Assembly: GCA_002448305.1 (NCBI GenBank)
Contig: DJWY01000025.1
Coordinates: forward strand, 1-43,280
Direction: 5' to 3'
From: Selenomonadales bacterium UBA7018
Lineage (GTDB): Bacteria; Bacillota; Negativicutes; Selenomonadales; Selenomonadaceae
Length of the DNA: 43,280 bases
The notes under the pieces are model-generated. The model did not search any database and had not been told where the DNA came from. It saw only the letters and a program-made list of their open reading frames with translations. How positions within the stretch are numbered: the first letter of the stretch is position 1; each line of letters starts with the position of its first letter. Positions 17,549-26,547 of the stretch are shown one piece after another. The position numbers and the translations under genes were made by a program.

Positions 17549-18340
17549 TTATCTCTTCTTCCAGCCGAATTCCTCGAAACTTTGTCGCCAAGCAATTCGT
17601 TCGTAAAAATCTTTCATAGTCGTTGGCGAGTGGAAAATCGGGACGCGCTCCAGTGCAAAGAAGTTACTGCCCTTGTCGACGACGCCATATTTTATCGTAA
17701 ACGCGCCCTTATAGCCTAAATCCTGCGCAATGCCGGCAATATGCAAATTGTAAGTGCCGGTCGGATAGGCGAGAAATTCAATCGGGTGTCCGAGCTGTTC
17801 TTCAAGCAAATTTTTCGAGTTCAAAAGTTCGTTGCGAATTTCGTCGTCGGGCAATTCTTCAAGCTTAGGATGCGTCAGCGTGTGCGATTCAATCGTTATG
17901 CCGTTCGCTTCCAATTCCTTAAGCTGTTCCCACGTCATATAGTTGGGATAAACGCTCGTAAACGAGGGAATAATAAAAATCGTCGCCCGCAAGCCATATT
18001 TTTTCAAAATCGGGAAAGCGTTTGTATAGTTGTCAATGTAGCCGTCGTCGAAAGTTATTAGGACGGGCTTTGGCGGCAATTCGATTTCGCCATTCAAGCC
18101 GGCATAAAGTTCATCTGGCGTTATCGTGACGCAACCGCTATCCGCCAAGAATTTCATTTGCGCATCGAAGTCGCTTATTGGAACCGCAAGATAGGTGCTA
18201 CTGTTAGCGACTTGATGATAATTGAGCACGAGAATTTTTGAGCCGTCGGCGATTTCGGCGATTTCGTCGAGATTTTGCGCTTGCGAGTGATAAAAGCTCA
18301 GCCCGATAACAATCAACGCAATCAGAAAAATCTTTTTCAT
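17549..18340 (-). CDS. Exported polysaccharide deacetylase (NodB-type)
   Basis: 263 residues. Signal peptide of about 21 residues (ends SQAQ), then a NodB homology domain: LNYHQV, ITFDDGYIDN (Asp98-Asp99), the metal-binding SHTLTHP (His153, His157), and LAYPTGTYN. Carbohydrate esterase family 4 enzymes remove N-acetyl groups from peptidoglycan, chitin-like or exopolysaccharide; the substrate cannot be assigned. It follows hisIE by 18 bases; the gap is a three-unit heptamer repeat whose TTAGGAATTAGG may serve as the ribosome site. Confidence 0.9.
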   Translation of the reverse strand: MKKIFLIALIVIGLSFYHSQAQNLDEIAEIADGSKILVLNYHQVANSSTYLAVPISDFDAQMKFLADSGCVTITPDELYAGLNGEIELPPKPVLITFDDGYIDNYTNAFPILKKYGLRATIFIIPSFTSVYPNYMTWEQLKELEANGITIESHTLTHPKLEELPDDEIRNELLNSKNLLEEQLGHPIEFLAYPTGTYNLHIAGIAQDLGYKGAFTIKYGVVDKGSNFFALERVPIFHSPTTMKDFYERIAWRQSFEEFGWKKR

Positions 18341-18360
18341 TCCTAATTCCTAATTGCATT
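18339..18360. repeat. Heptamer repeat array 2 (three units)
   Basis: ATTCCTA, ATTCCTA, ATTGCAT: the same 22 bases as at 5032-5053. It fills the hisIE-deacetylase gap and overlaps the hisIE stop and the deacetylase start. Confidence 0.8.
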
Positions 18361-19057
18361 AATCAGCGGGGCGTTCGCCAGTCTTGCCGGTGAACTTGTG
18401 ATAGTTGCCGCCCTTGCGACGCTTCAAAAGCTCCGTGAAAACGTCTTCGGGCTTTATGCCGTGCCACGCCAGCAAAACTAAGCAGTGATACCACAAATCG
18501 CCCATTTCGTAGACAATCTGCTCAATGTTATTATTTTTCGACGCAATGATAGTTTCAACTGCCTCTTCTCCGACCTTCTTTAAAATCTTGTCGTGCCCCA
18601 TGTTGAAAAGATAATTGGTGTAGGAGCCTTCGACGGGGTTGCGCTGACGGTCTTTAATGACGGAATACAATTCATAGAGAACGAGCGATAAATCTTCAGG
18701 CGGCTGTTCAATGACGGCGGGCAAATTTTTATTTTCGTCGAGCCTACGCCCGCTGAAGCAGGAATAAGTTCCGGTATGGCACGCGACGCCCGTTTGATGA
18801 ACTTTTACCAAGAGCGCGTCGCCGTCGCAGTCGTAGTAAAGGGCTTTGACTTGCTGAACGTTGCCGCTTGTTTCGCCCTTTTTCCAAAGCGTCTTGCGCG
18901 AACGGCTATAAAAATGCGTGTAACCTGTCTCAAGCGTTTTCTTGAGTGATTCTTCATTCATGTAGGCGAGCATGAGAACTTGCCCGCTTTCCTCCTGCAC
19001 AATCGCGGGAACTAAGCCGTGCTGATTAAATTTAACTTTGCTGATGTCAATTTCCAT
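18359..19057 (-). CDS. hisI: Bifunctional phosphoribosyl-AMP cyclohydrolase / phosphoribosyl-ATP pyrophosphatase HisIE
   Basis: 232 residues. Performs the second and third steps of histidine biosynthesis. The N-terminal HisI domain (1 to about 110) has FYSRSRKTLWKKGETSGN, the Zn ligand Cys77 in DCDGDALL, and Cys93 and Cys100 in GVACHTGTYSC. The HisE domain (about 118-215) has KKVGEEAVETIIA and ELGD-like YEMGDLWYH. Start ATG at 19057, with AAAGGAGG upstream. No other his genes are nearby; its downstream partner is the deacetylase, an unusual pairing. Confidence 0.95.
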   Translation of the reverse strand: MEIDISKVKFNQHGLVPAIVQEESGQVLMLAYMNEESLKKTLETGYTHFYSRSRKTLWKKGETSGNVQQVKALYYDCDGDALLVKVHQTGVACHTGTYSCFSGRRLDENKNLPAVIEQPPEDLSLVLYELYSVIKDRQRNPVEGSYTNYLFNMGHDKILKKVGEEAVETIIASKNNNIEQIVYEMGDLWYHCLVLLAWHGIKPEDVFTELLKRRKGGNYHKFTGKTGERPAD

Positions 19058-19084
19058 GAAAAAGGCCTCCTTTGACTCGCTGAT

Positions 19085-19113
19085 ATTTTAGCGAATTTCG
19101 GGAGGCAAGGCAA
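19085..19113 (-). promoter_or_regulatory. Probable promoter of hisIE
   Basis: TTGCCT, 17 bases and TAAAAT on the minus strand, about 30 bases before the hisIE start and directly after the TadG-like pseudogene. Confidence 0.5.
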
Positions 19114-19132
19114 GCTTATCAGTTAGTTCAAA

Positions 19133-21204
19133 TTAATTTCCGCTCAAAAGCATATTATCTGTCGAAGATTGCGCAATCTCGTAATTGTGTGTTGTTAAAT
19201 TCGTTCTGCCTAAGGTGTCGTAGGAGCCGTATCTTGTCGGCGGAGCGGGCAAATCGGCAAATTGAATATCGCCGTGTTCGTCAACAAACATTTCTATTCC
19301 GTTCTCATCGGTGATTTTATAGCAAGGCTTTTCCTTTCTAGAATCATCTTTGGCGTAATATGTTCGCGTGTTGTGAACTGATAATTCAGATATATTAGTA
19401 TAATTATTATTGTCTAAAACAAAATCGTCGTCATCTTTTAGGCGCATATATTTTTGAGCGACAACAAAGCCTTGAAAATTATCTTTGCTGTCGCCGATAA
19501 CGACGACGGGACTATTTGGCGCGTAGAGAATTGCGCGGAAAGGCTCTTTGAGATTTAAAATCACGGGCAAAGATTTTCTATGCAATACGTTCGGATTATT
19601 TTTATGTTCAGAATAAATGTCGTTAGTTTCGGGGCCGTCATAGAAAATTATATAGGGGCGGAATTGCGGGTCGGAATTAGATTCATTAGCATTAATAATT
19701 ATTTGGTTAATGGAGTTTAAAGCGCGATTCTTTTTCTTGCTATTATAATTGGCTTTTGCTTCGTCGCTTACAAGGTCAGTTGCGTAAATTATAGGCTCGC
19801 TTTCAATGCGCGTCCACAAAACGTCAGGGGCTTTATCGGGGCGAACTTTATAAAAACCGTCAAAGTTAATGCTCGTGTGTATCCGCAAAGTTCTTATAAT
19901 CGTTTCTCCGCTGGCGTAATTATCCCAATTCTTTTTATATCCATTGTTAGTATTTGAATAGTTTATCCATGAATTTTCATATGCCGTTTTCAAGTCAGTA
20001 GTTTTTGCCATTTCCCAGACCGTCGACAAATCCCAATCTTCGGCAATAAATTTATCGTTTAAATTAACCTCTGGTCCGAAGTCGACATTTATTGAATCCA
20101 ATTTATCCCATGTGTAAGGCAAGCCGACAAGCTTTTCTGTTGTTGACGTTCCAGCTTTATAAGTTTCGCGTGCGTTTACTGCAGGATTGGTTTCGTTGTT
20201 TATGGAAGCCGCATTGGCAAGGACACTGCTTGTTTCGCCGTAGCGGTCAACTATTCCGTCGTTGTCGGTGTCGTTCACGTCGTCTTTAATGGTTACGGTT
20301 TGCGTCCGATAAAAATTGCCTGCGGCGTAGTGATTATACAAATCCTGAAAGTGATTCCACGCTCCGGAGTAAACTGCATTTCCGAAAATCGCTTCATACT
20401 GCGTCATAGTTACGCCATTTTTAACAACTGTGCTTGTATTACTTTTGTAGGCGTTTTGAACTTCCCAGTTGCCGATAATGACATTTTGGTTTCTATCTTT
20501 TTCTATATCTGCCTTGAATTGCTCCGATATTTTGAGCGGGTTATCTGGCAAGAAGGGCATATGGCATATCGGGCAACAAATTCATGCTCGGCATATCTAT
20601 TATCGAAGGCGGGTTAATTTCTAAGGAACTGCCATTAACTTTTTCATTAGTATCAATGGCAATAGCAGTTTTACTCATCATAGCAACGGCAGTAACGGGC
20701 GCGTCCATATCGTCAAACCAACCGGGTAAAAAGAAATGCTTAATCGTATCTTTGAGCTGAACGACGAAATAAAGGTTATTGTCATGTTCGTAAATTATCG
20801 GGGCATCGTGTTCAATTTCGTTTTTCGTCCAGGAATTGATTAGAATTTCTTCGTTGCCGGATAAATTTTTACTGGCGTATCCTCTTGTCGTTTCGTGGCT
20901 TTCGGTTATCGTTTTGAGTTCGGATTCATTTGAATGCCTGTATTGATTGCTGACTGTGCCGGGATATTTCCCGACGAGCGCGACGCTTTTGTAATTGGAG
21001 AAATTAGTTTTATCTGTGAGAATTTTTTGGGCACCAGCAACCGCCGCCGCGTCAGCCGCATTTTGGAGCCGCGACACGTTCAAATAGTACCAGCCCAAAT
21101 CGAGTACAGCTCCGAGCAACAAAATAAAAATTGGCATAAGGAACGCGAAAAGGACTGAGACTTGACCGCTTGGCTTGAGTAACTTTGCAAGACGGATAAA
21201 ACAT
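19133..21204 (-). pseudogene. TadE/G-like secreted protein, paralogue 1, broken by two frameshifts
   Basis: Aligns along its length with the intact gene at 21397-23484. Two lesions are visible. Near the start, after an ATG at 21202-21204, a run of four T would need to be three to read MFIRLAKLLKPSGQVSVLF, matching the paralogue. At 20556-20569 a perfect 7-bp tandem duplication (GGCATAT twice on the + strand) shifts the frame, so the N-terminal part ends MPYALLAR and the C-terminal part resumes at MPFLPDNPLKISEQ. The surviving frames are 198 and 475 residues. The N-terminus has the TadE/G-like membrane segment (NVSRLQNAADAAAVAGAQ) and the C-terminal end has DNMLLSG. It retains a good promoter. 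Either a pseudogene or an OFF state of a switchable gene. Confidence 0.82.
20556..20569. repeat. 7-bp tandem duplication that shifts the frame
   Basis: GGCATATGGCATAT; the intact paralogue has one copy at the matching place (about 22826-22832). Removing one copy restores the frame at this site. Confidence 0.85.
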
Positions 21205-21251
21205 GAAGATATTCTTTCCTCCCAATAAACATTCCGAAAATTTTTACTCGT

Positions 21252-21280
21252 ATTTTATCTTAAAGTGCTGATATTTTCAA
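21252..21280 (-). promoter_or_regulatory. Promoter of TadG-like paralogue 1
   Basis: TTGAAA, 17 bases and TAAAAT on the minus strand. The same boxes and spacing precede paralogue 2. Confidence 0.65.
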
Positions 21281-21357
21281 TCCCATTAATTAAAATTTTG
21301 TTAATATTAGTATATTTGATTCTTAATACTACGCGCTTAATTGATTGCGTTTGCGCA

Positions 21358-21384
21358 TAAAAAAAGACGACCGCGCAGGTCGCC
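21358..21384 (-). terminator. Rho-independent terminator after TadG-like paralogue 2
   Basis: On the minus strand GGCGACC-TGCGC-GGTCGTC is followed by seven or more T, 13 bases past the stop at 21397. It separates the two paralogues into separate transcripts. Confidence 0.85.
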
Positions 21385-21396
21385 AAAAATTTTGGA

Positions 21397-23484
21397 TTAT
21401 TCGCCGCTCAAAAGCATATTATCTGCTGAAGATTGCAGAACCTTGTAACCTTCCGTTGAAAAATCTGTTCTATCGAAATTGTCGTAAGTACCGTACCTTG
21501 TCGGCGGGGCGGGCAAGTCGGCAAATTGAATGTCGCCGTGCTCCTCATCGACGAACATTTCTATTCCGTTCTCGTCAGTGATTTTGTAGCAAGTTTTGCC
21601 GGTTGCCTTATCTTTATACTTCCGAGCACCGTAAATCGATAAATTTTTTATATCGGTGTAGTCGACAAAATCGAAGTCGTCGTCATTTTTAAGGCGCATA
21701 TATTTTTTCGCGACGACAAAGCCTCTGAAATTATCTTTAGCGTCGCCGATTATAACGACGGGGCTGTTGGGCGCGTAGAGAATCGCGTTGAACGGCACAT
21801 TGAGATTTAAAATTATCGGCAACGATTTGCGGTGCAGGACATCATCTCGCGACGCATAGGAGCTGTAAACGTCGTTGGTTTCGGGTCCGTCGTAGAAGAT
21901 AATGTAGGGGCGGTAATATTTGCCGTTTTCATCTTTGCCGGCGTTTGATTTATTGGCGTTGATTATTATCTGATTGACTGAGTTTAAACCCGCAACAGAT
22001 TTCTGACTTTTATAATTAGCTTTGACTTCATCACTTATAAGGTCGGGATTATAGAGCATGGGTTCGCTTTCAATGCGTGCCCACAAAACATCATAGTCTG
22101 GACCAGTGTCTTCTGGTTTTCGCTTGTTTTCTTCTTGTCGGTCATCATTATCACGAGCTGTATAAACGCCGTCAAAGTTAATGCTAGAATGTATCCGCAA
22201 ACGCTTAACTGCTGTGCCATTGCTACCACTCTGCCAGTCGGTGTTGCTAAAAGTTACATTAGTGTTGTCTAACGCTAAATCCCAGTCTTCTTCTAGCCAC
22301 TTGGATTTGGGATTTTCTTTAAAACTGACTTCTACTCTAAAATCGATATTTATCGAATCCAACCTATTTGCAGTGTAAGGCAAACCAACATCGGCCGGAC
22401 CAGCATCGTTCGGACGCACGTAGGAGGCATAAGTTTTTAATCTCTTTACTTCAGGATTGTAAGCGATACTATCTTTATCGGTGTTTATGGAAGCCTGTGT
22501 TGCGGCAACGCTACTTTTCACACCATAACTTGTTATATTGCCGTCATCGTCTGTTTCCACATCGTCAAGAATAGTTACAGTTCCCGTCCGATAAAAACTG
22601 CCCGTCGCGTAGTGATTATAAAAATCTTGGAAGTGATTCCAGCGTTCGGAGTAAACTTCAGTCCCAAAAATTTTTTTGTATTGTGAATCAGCAGTACTTG
22701 TTGATTTTTTGTTTTTGTACGTATTCTGAACTTCCCAGTTGCCGACGATAACATTTTTATTCTTTGAAAGGTTCAAAGTGTTTTTTAACTCTTCCGAAAT
22801 CACGAGCGGGTTATCGGGCAAGAAGGGCATATCAGGCAACAAATCCATAATCGGCATATCTGGCGTTGAAGGCTTAGTAGGTTCGCTAGAATCGCTAGAA
22901 GAGCTTGTATTAGCAGGAACAGCAACAGCAGTTTTACTCATCATAGCGACGGCGGTAACGGGCGCGGTCATATCGTCAAACCAGCCAGGCAAAAAGAAAT
23001 GCTTTATAGTGTCTTTGAGCTGGACGACGAAATAAAGGTTATCATCTTGAGCGTAAAGCGTGGGACCTTCGGTTTCGACTTCATTTTTCGTCCACGAGTT
23101 GACCAATACGCCTTCTTCGCCCGACAAATTTTTTCCGGCATAATCTTCGGCGACAGTTTTGCCGTTTTCAATCGTCGTCAATTCGTAAACGTCATTTGCT
23201 CGATATTTATTACTGACTTTGCCGGGATATTTAGAGATGAGCACGACGTTTTTATAGTCGGAAAAATTTTCGCTATTAATGAGCGTTTGAGCACCGGCGA
23301 CCGCCGCCGCATCAGCCGCATTTTGGAGCCGTGACACGTTCAAATAGTACCAGCCCAAATCGAGTGCTACTCCAAGAAACAAAATGAAAACCGGCATGAG
23401 CAAAGCAAAAAGAATTGAAACTTGACCGCCTTGTTTAATCGACACTACAAGACGAGATAGAGTGGAAAAATTTTTTCTAAACAT
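21397..23484 (-). CDS. TadE/G-like exported protein, paralogue 2 (intact)
   Basis: 695 residues from the ATG at 23484 (MFRKNF; AAGGGAG nine bases upstream); an in-frame start 33 bases upstream lacks a ribosome site. Residues about 20-65 form a TadE/TadG-like membrane anchor: GGQVSILFALLMPVFILFLG followed by DLGWYYLNVSRLQNAADAAAVAGAQ. The rest (about 600 residues) is presumably outside the membrane and has no domain I recognise. It contains HKSLPIILNL, ILYAPNSPVVIIGDAKDNF and an ending DLPAPPTRYG...DNMLLSGE that is nearly shared with paralogue 1. No other Tad/Flp pilus genes are nearby. It may be a surface or matrix protein. It has its own promoter and terminator. Confidence 0.8.
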   Translation of the reverse strand: MFRKNFSTLSRLVVSIKQGGQVSILFALLMPVFILFLGVALDLGWYYLNVSRLQNAADAAAVAGAQTLINSENFSDYKNVVLISKYPGKVSNKYRANDVYELTTIENGKTVAEDYAGKNLSGEEGVLVNSWTKNEVETEGPTLYAQDDNLYFVVQLKDTIKHFFLPGWFDDMTAPVTAVAMMSKTAVAVPANTSSSSDSSEPTKPSTPDMPIMDLLPDMPFLPDNPLVISEELKNTLNLSKNKNVIVGNWEVQNTYKNKKSTSTADSQYKKIFGTEVYSERWNHFQDFYNHYATGSFYRTGTVTILDDVETDDDGNITSYGVKSSVAATQASINTDKDSIAYNPEVKRLKTYASYVRPNDAGPADVGLPYTANRLDSINIDFRVEVSFKENPKSKWLEEDWDLALDNTNVTFSNTDWQSGSNGTAVKRLRIHSSINFDGVYTARDNDDRQEENKRKPEDTGPDYDVLWARIESEPMLYNPDLISDEVKANYKSQKSVAGLNSVNQIIINANKSNAGKDENGKYYRPYIIFYDGPETNDVYSSYASRDDVLHRKSLPIILNLNVPFNAILYAPNSPVVIIGDAKDNFRGFVVAKKYMRLKNDDDFDFVDYTDIKNLSIYGARKYKDKATGKTCYKITDENGIEMFVDEEHGDIQFADLPAPPTRYGTYDNFDRTDFSTEGYKVLQSSADNMLLSGE

Positions 23485-23552
23485 TTTGAAAATCTCCCTT
23501 CTGTGCAGTATTGTCAAGAATCACTTTTATGCGTATTTGAATTAGTTTTTAT

Positions 23553-23581
23553 ATTTTACTCCACTCTATTTTTGTTTTCAA
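23553..23581 (-). promoter_or_regulatory. Promoter of TadG-like paralogue 2
   Basis: TTGAAA, 17 bases and TAAAAT on the minus strand, about 70 bases before the start. Confidence 0.65.
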
Positions 23582-23640
23582 TACCATAAATTAATTTTGC
23601 ATTAAACTTATATTACATTTCATGCATAATTCACGGTTTC

Positions 23641-23668
23641 TAATTACTAATTCCTCATTCTTAATTGA
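23641..23668. repeat. Heptamer repeat array 3 (four degenerate units)
   Basis: TAATTAC, TAATTCC, TCATTCT, TAATTGA, immediately downstream of the Hsp70 stop. Confidence 0.6.
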
Positions 23669-23670
23669 CT

Positions 23671-26535
23671 TTACGTTGCCCACTTCATGAGCAAAGATTC
23701 TTCTTCTTCGGGAGTGAGCACGCTGCCTTCTATCATTTTCTGCGCGACTTCCTGCGACTTGGCGAAAAGTTCAATAAAGTTGCAGTCGTAAATCTGATTG
23801 AGGTCTTGAAGAAGTTTTTCAGCCTCCGCAAAAGATTTAGAATCAAGATTGTTGACTGCGCGGCGGTCGCAAATCATGCCCATTGCCAAAAGGCAAACGC
23901 TAATCTCGACGTTATTCAAATTGCGCGAACGAATCACTTTGCATAAATCGCTGATAACCTGCTCGCGCCTTATCGCATAATTAATCGGGCGACCGTCGAT
24001 TTTGCAGGCGACGCCCAAAGCATGCGCCGAAATTTGTATGCCGCTTGTCATACCCGCCAAAACTTTTGCGCAATCTTTTCTGAACTCGCTGTAAATCCAA
24101 TCGACTTCAGTTTTGGTTATCGCGTGCGTGTACAAATTCGCCATGCGGAATTTCTCATTGTTATGCAGGTTGACAAGTTGGGCAATGTCGTCCTCACTGC
24201 CGCACATTGACAGAGTATAGACGCATTGAATTTTCGTATTCATTTTCAAGCCGCCGGGTCTGCCCAAATTTATTCCAGGATTATAAAGTTCTTCGTCAAG
24301 CTGATAGAGGCAAAGACGCGCCAAACGTCTTTTTTGTTGAACCGTCCAATCGCCGCCAATTTTCCTAGCGATTATGACGCAACGCAATTTAAATGATTCT
24401 TCGCGGGAATTTTTAGCATCGTCAAGCATTTGCAAGAGCGGTTCGGCAAATTCTTTGTGATTACTCGCCGCTAAAATCGTATTAACATTGAGCTTGAGCA
24501 TTGCAGAGAATTTAACGTTATCATCTTTATTGCGTTTCCTGAAAGCGTCGTCAACATTGCGGCAAAGCGAACGAATTGTATTGAGTTGGGTTTTAGCATT
24601 GACGCGCCCACCGAATTTCGCAATCAGTTTTGACTTGGGACCTTTTTCAATGCCCGTCGCGATAGAAATTGTCGCCGTGCCATAATCCATAAGTTCAAGC
24701 CCGCGCTCGTCTCGACAAGTCGCCGCGTCCATGCGAATTATTTTATCTTCGTCCATAAAAATGCTAAACGTTACGAAAGTATCCGTTTTCATGCGCGAAT
24801 ATTTTTCCGGAAATTCAATATTGCCCTTCGCGATAATTTTATAACTGCCGTCCGCCTCGCAACGTGCAATCGGTACGCTGATAACATTTTTGCCGGGCGG
24901 AAGTCTGAAGCCCGTAAACCTTTCCGACGTGTAAGGCAATTCCTTTCCTGCAGGAATAATTTCTTCGTAATTGCCGCCGAATGTAACCAGATAAAAACTT
25001 TCGTTCAAAATGTTACTGCCGAAAACAACGCCGATTGAGCGGTCAGCATTAGTAATAGTTCTTTTCGCAGGGATAATTTTTTGCGGCGTTTGAATTGGCG
25101 CGGATTCTTCTGGCAATTCGTTCTTAACTTCGTCGGCAAGTTCTTTATCGTACTTGTGCAAAAAATAATGATAGACGGCGGCTCCGCGAGCAACAGCTTG
25201 GTCGGGGTCGAGCGCAACAATCGGTTCAAAGCCAAAAAATTTCTTCAGCCGATTGATAACCATATAAAAGCGTGACATGCCGCCATTCATAATCACAGCA
25301 TCGACTTTGACATTTTCGTTGCCGAGTTTGATTGCGGCTTTATGTAGCACGTCGAGAATAGGCAGGATAATATTTTTCTGCTTGCCAAATTTTTCAATGA
25401 CGGCGGGAAGATTTTTATAATCATCAAAGTTAAGTTCTTCGCCCATAAAATCGCGCCAAATTTCCTCCAACTGCGCGGCGGTGAAACTATCGCTGTAAGC
25501 ATAACCGGTCGTGCCGATATTGCCGCCGACGGGGAAATCTTCTTCCTCTTCCCACCAGCCGGAATTGTCGCCGCCAAAAGCGTCGCTTTTCTGTGCGCTG
25601 ACTTCCAACTTTAAATTTTCGGCGTGAACCAAAAGCTGACTCATAACGCTTTTTTCCTCCACGCGAATTTTTTTGACAATATCGGCGTGCGTTCCGTATT
25701 GATTCAAATAATGGTCGAACATTACCCTTGCCAAACATAAATCAAAATCGTCGCCGCCCAAAAGCGTATAACGATTGGTCGCAATGTCTTGGACTTTCAA
25801 AATTTCTGGCGCGTCTTCGCGTCGGGAAATTTCATGCAAAGTAATATCAAGGGTGCCGCCGCCCAAATCGAAAACCATTACATTTTTCTTTGAGCTTAAA
25901 TCTAAAATCTGCGCGGCAATTTCTCCGTTGCGCACTTGATTAATAAAATCATAAATGACGGCTCGCGGCTCGGATAACAAAATTTGTCGTGGGGAGCCGT
26001 CCGCCTTGCGAATTTTTATTCCGGCAAGTTCAGCCGCTTTTAGTGTCGCTTGCCGCATTATGAAATCGAAATTTGCGGGAACCGTGATAACTGCGTCATC
26101 AATTTTTTCAAGGTGATAAATTTTGGCGGCGTTGCGTAGCATATGTTCTAAAATTCGCGATGAAACTTGCGCAGGCGTTTTATCAGGCACATTTGAAGAA
26201 AGCCCTTCGGCAAGTTCCTTTCCCATCTGACTTTTGATTGACTTAGCGACAAGATACGGACGAAGAGGATACCTGCCCTTCGCGAAGTCTCCGACAATCG
26301 GCTGATAATTTTTTTCGTCGTTATAGTAGACGCAACTTGGCAGAATAGGACTTTTCTTTAGGGTGAATTTTGCGCCTTGCCCCGCGTTGAACATGTCAAC
26401 GGCTCTGTCAAGGTCAACAACTTTGCTGACAATATTTCCGTTCGGACGAATATTCAGCGTCGCCAAAACAGAATTTGTCGTGCCTAAATCAATTCCAACG
26501 CATAAATCGTTATGCTCTTCTCCATTGATAATCAT
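23671..26535 (-). CDS. Long noncanonical Hsp70-family chaperone ATPase
   Basis: 954 residues, against about 610-640 for DnaK. The actin-like ATPase (to about residue 460) has all three nucleotide motifs: GIDLGTTNSV (from 14), VFDLGGGTLDIT (221-232) and IMNGGMSR (415-422). It carries an extra acidic insertion around 318-345 (WWEEEEDFPVGG). A beta-rich stretch at about 500-630 corresponds to the substrate-binding domain. The last ~300 residues are all-helical, resembling a HEAT-like or novel domain rather than the short DnaK lid; the EEVD/DnaK tail is absent. ATG at 26535 has AAGGGGG seven bases upstream. It follows the GrpE-like gene by 12 bases, so it is probably driven by that partner. No DnaJ is visible nearby. 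Function and clients are unknown. Confidence 0.88.
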   Translation of the reverse strand: MIINGEEHNDLCVGIDLGTTNSVLATLNIRPNGNIVSKVVDLDRAVDMFNAGQGAKFTLKKSPILPSCVYYNDEKNYQPIVGDFAKGRYPLRPYLVAKSIKSQMGKELAEGLSSNVPDKTPAQVSSRILEHMLRNAAKIYHLEKIDDAVITVPANFDFIMRQATLKAAELAGIKIRKADGSPRQILLSEPRAVIYDFINQVRNGEIAAQILDLSSKKNVMVFDLGGGTLDITLHEISRREDAPEILKVQDIATNRYTLLGGDDFDLCLARVMFDHYLNQYGTHADIVKKIRVEEKSVMSQLLVHAENLKLEVSAQKSDAFGGDNSGWWEEEEDFPVGGNIGTTGYAYSDSFTAAQLEEIWRDFMGEELNFDDYKNLPAVIEKFGKQKNIILPILDVLHKAAIKLGNENVKVDAVIMNGGMSRFYMVINRLKKFFGFEPIVALDPDQAVARGAAVYHYFLHKYDKELADEVKNELPEESAPIQTPQKIIPAKRTITNADRSIGVVFGSNILNESFYLVTFGGNYEEIIPAGKELPYTSERFTGFRLPPGKNVISVPIARCEADGSYKIIAKGNIEFPEKYSRMKTDTFVTFSIFMDEDKIIRMDAATCRDERGLELMDYGTATISIATGIEKGPKSKLIAKFGGRVNAKTQLNTIRSLCRNVDDAFRKRNKDDNVKFSAMLKLNVNTILAASNHKEFAEPLLQMLDDAKNSREESFKLRCVIIARKIGGDWTVQQKRRLARLCLYQLDEELYNPGINLGRPGGLKMNTKIQCVYTLSMCGSEDDIAQLVNLHNNEKFRMANLYTHAITKTEVDWIYSEFRKDCAKVLAGMTSGIQISAHALGVACKIDGRPINYAIRREQVISDLCKVIRSRNLNNVEISVCLLAMGMICDRRAVNNLDSKSFAEAEKLLQDLNQIYDCNFIELFAKSQEVAQKMIEGSVLTPEEEESLLMKWAT

Positions 26536-26547
26536 TTTAAAGCCCCC

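Noticed and set aside
19133..23484. A Tad/Flp pilus locus
   Set aside because: Only the TadE/G-like anchors are present; no tadA ATPase, prepilin peptidase, secretin or flp pilin is nearby.
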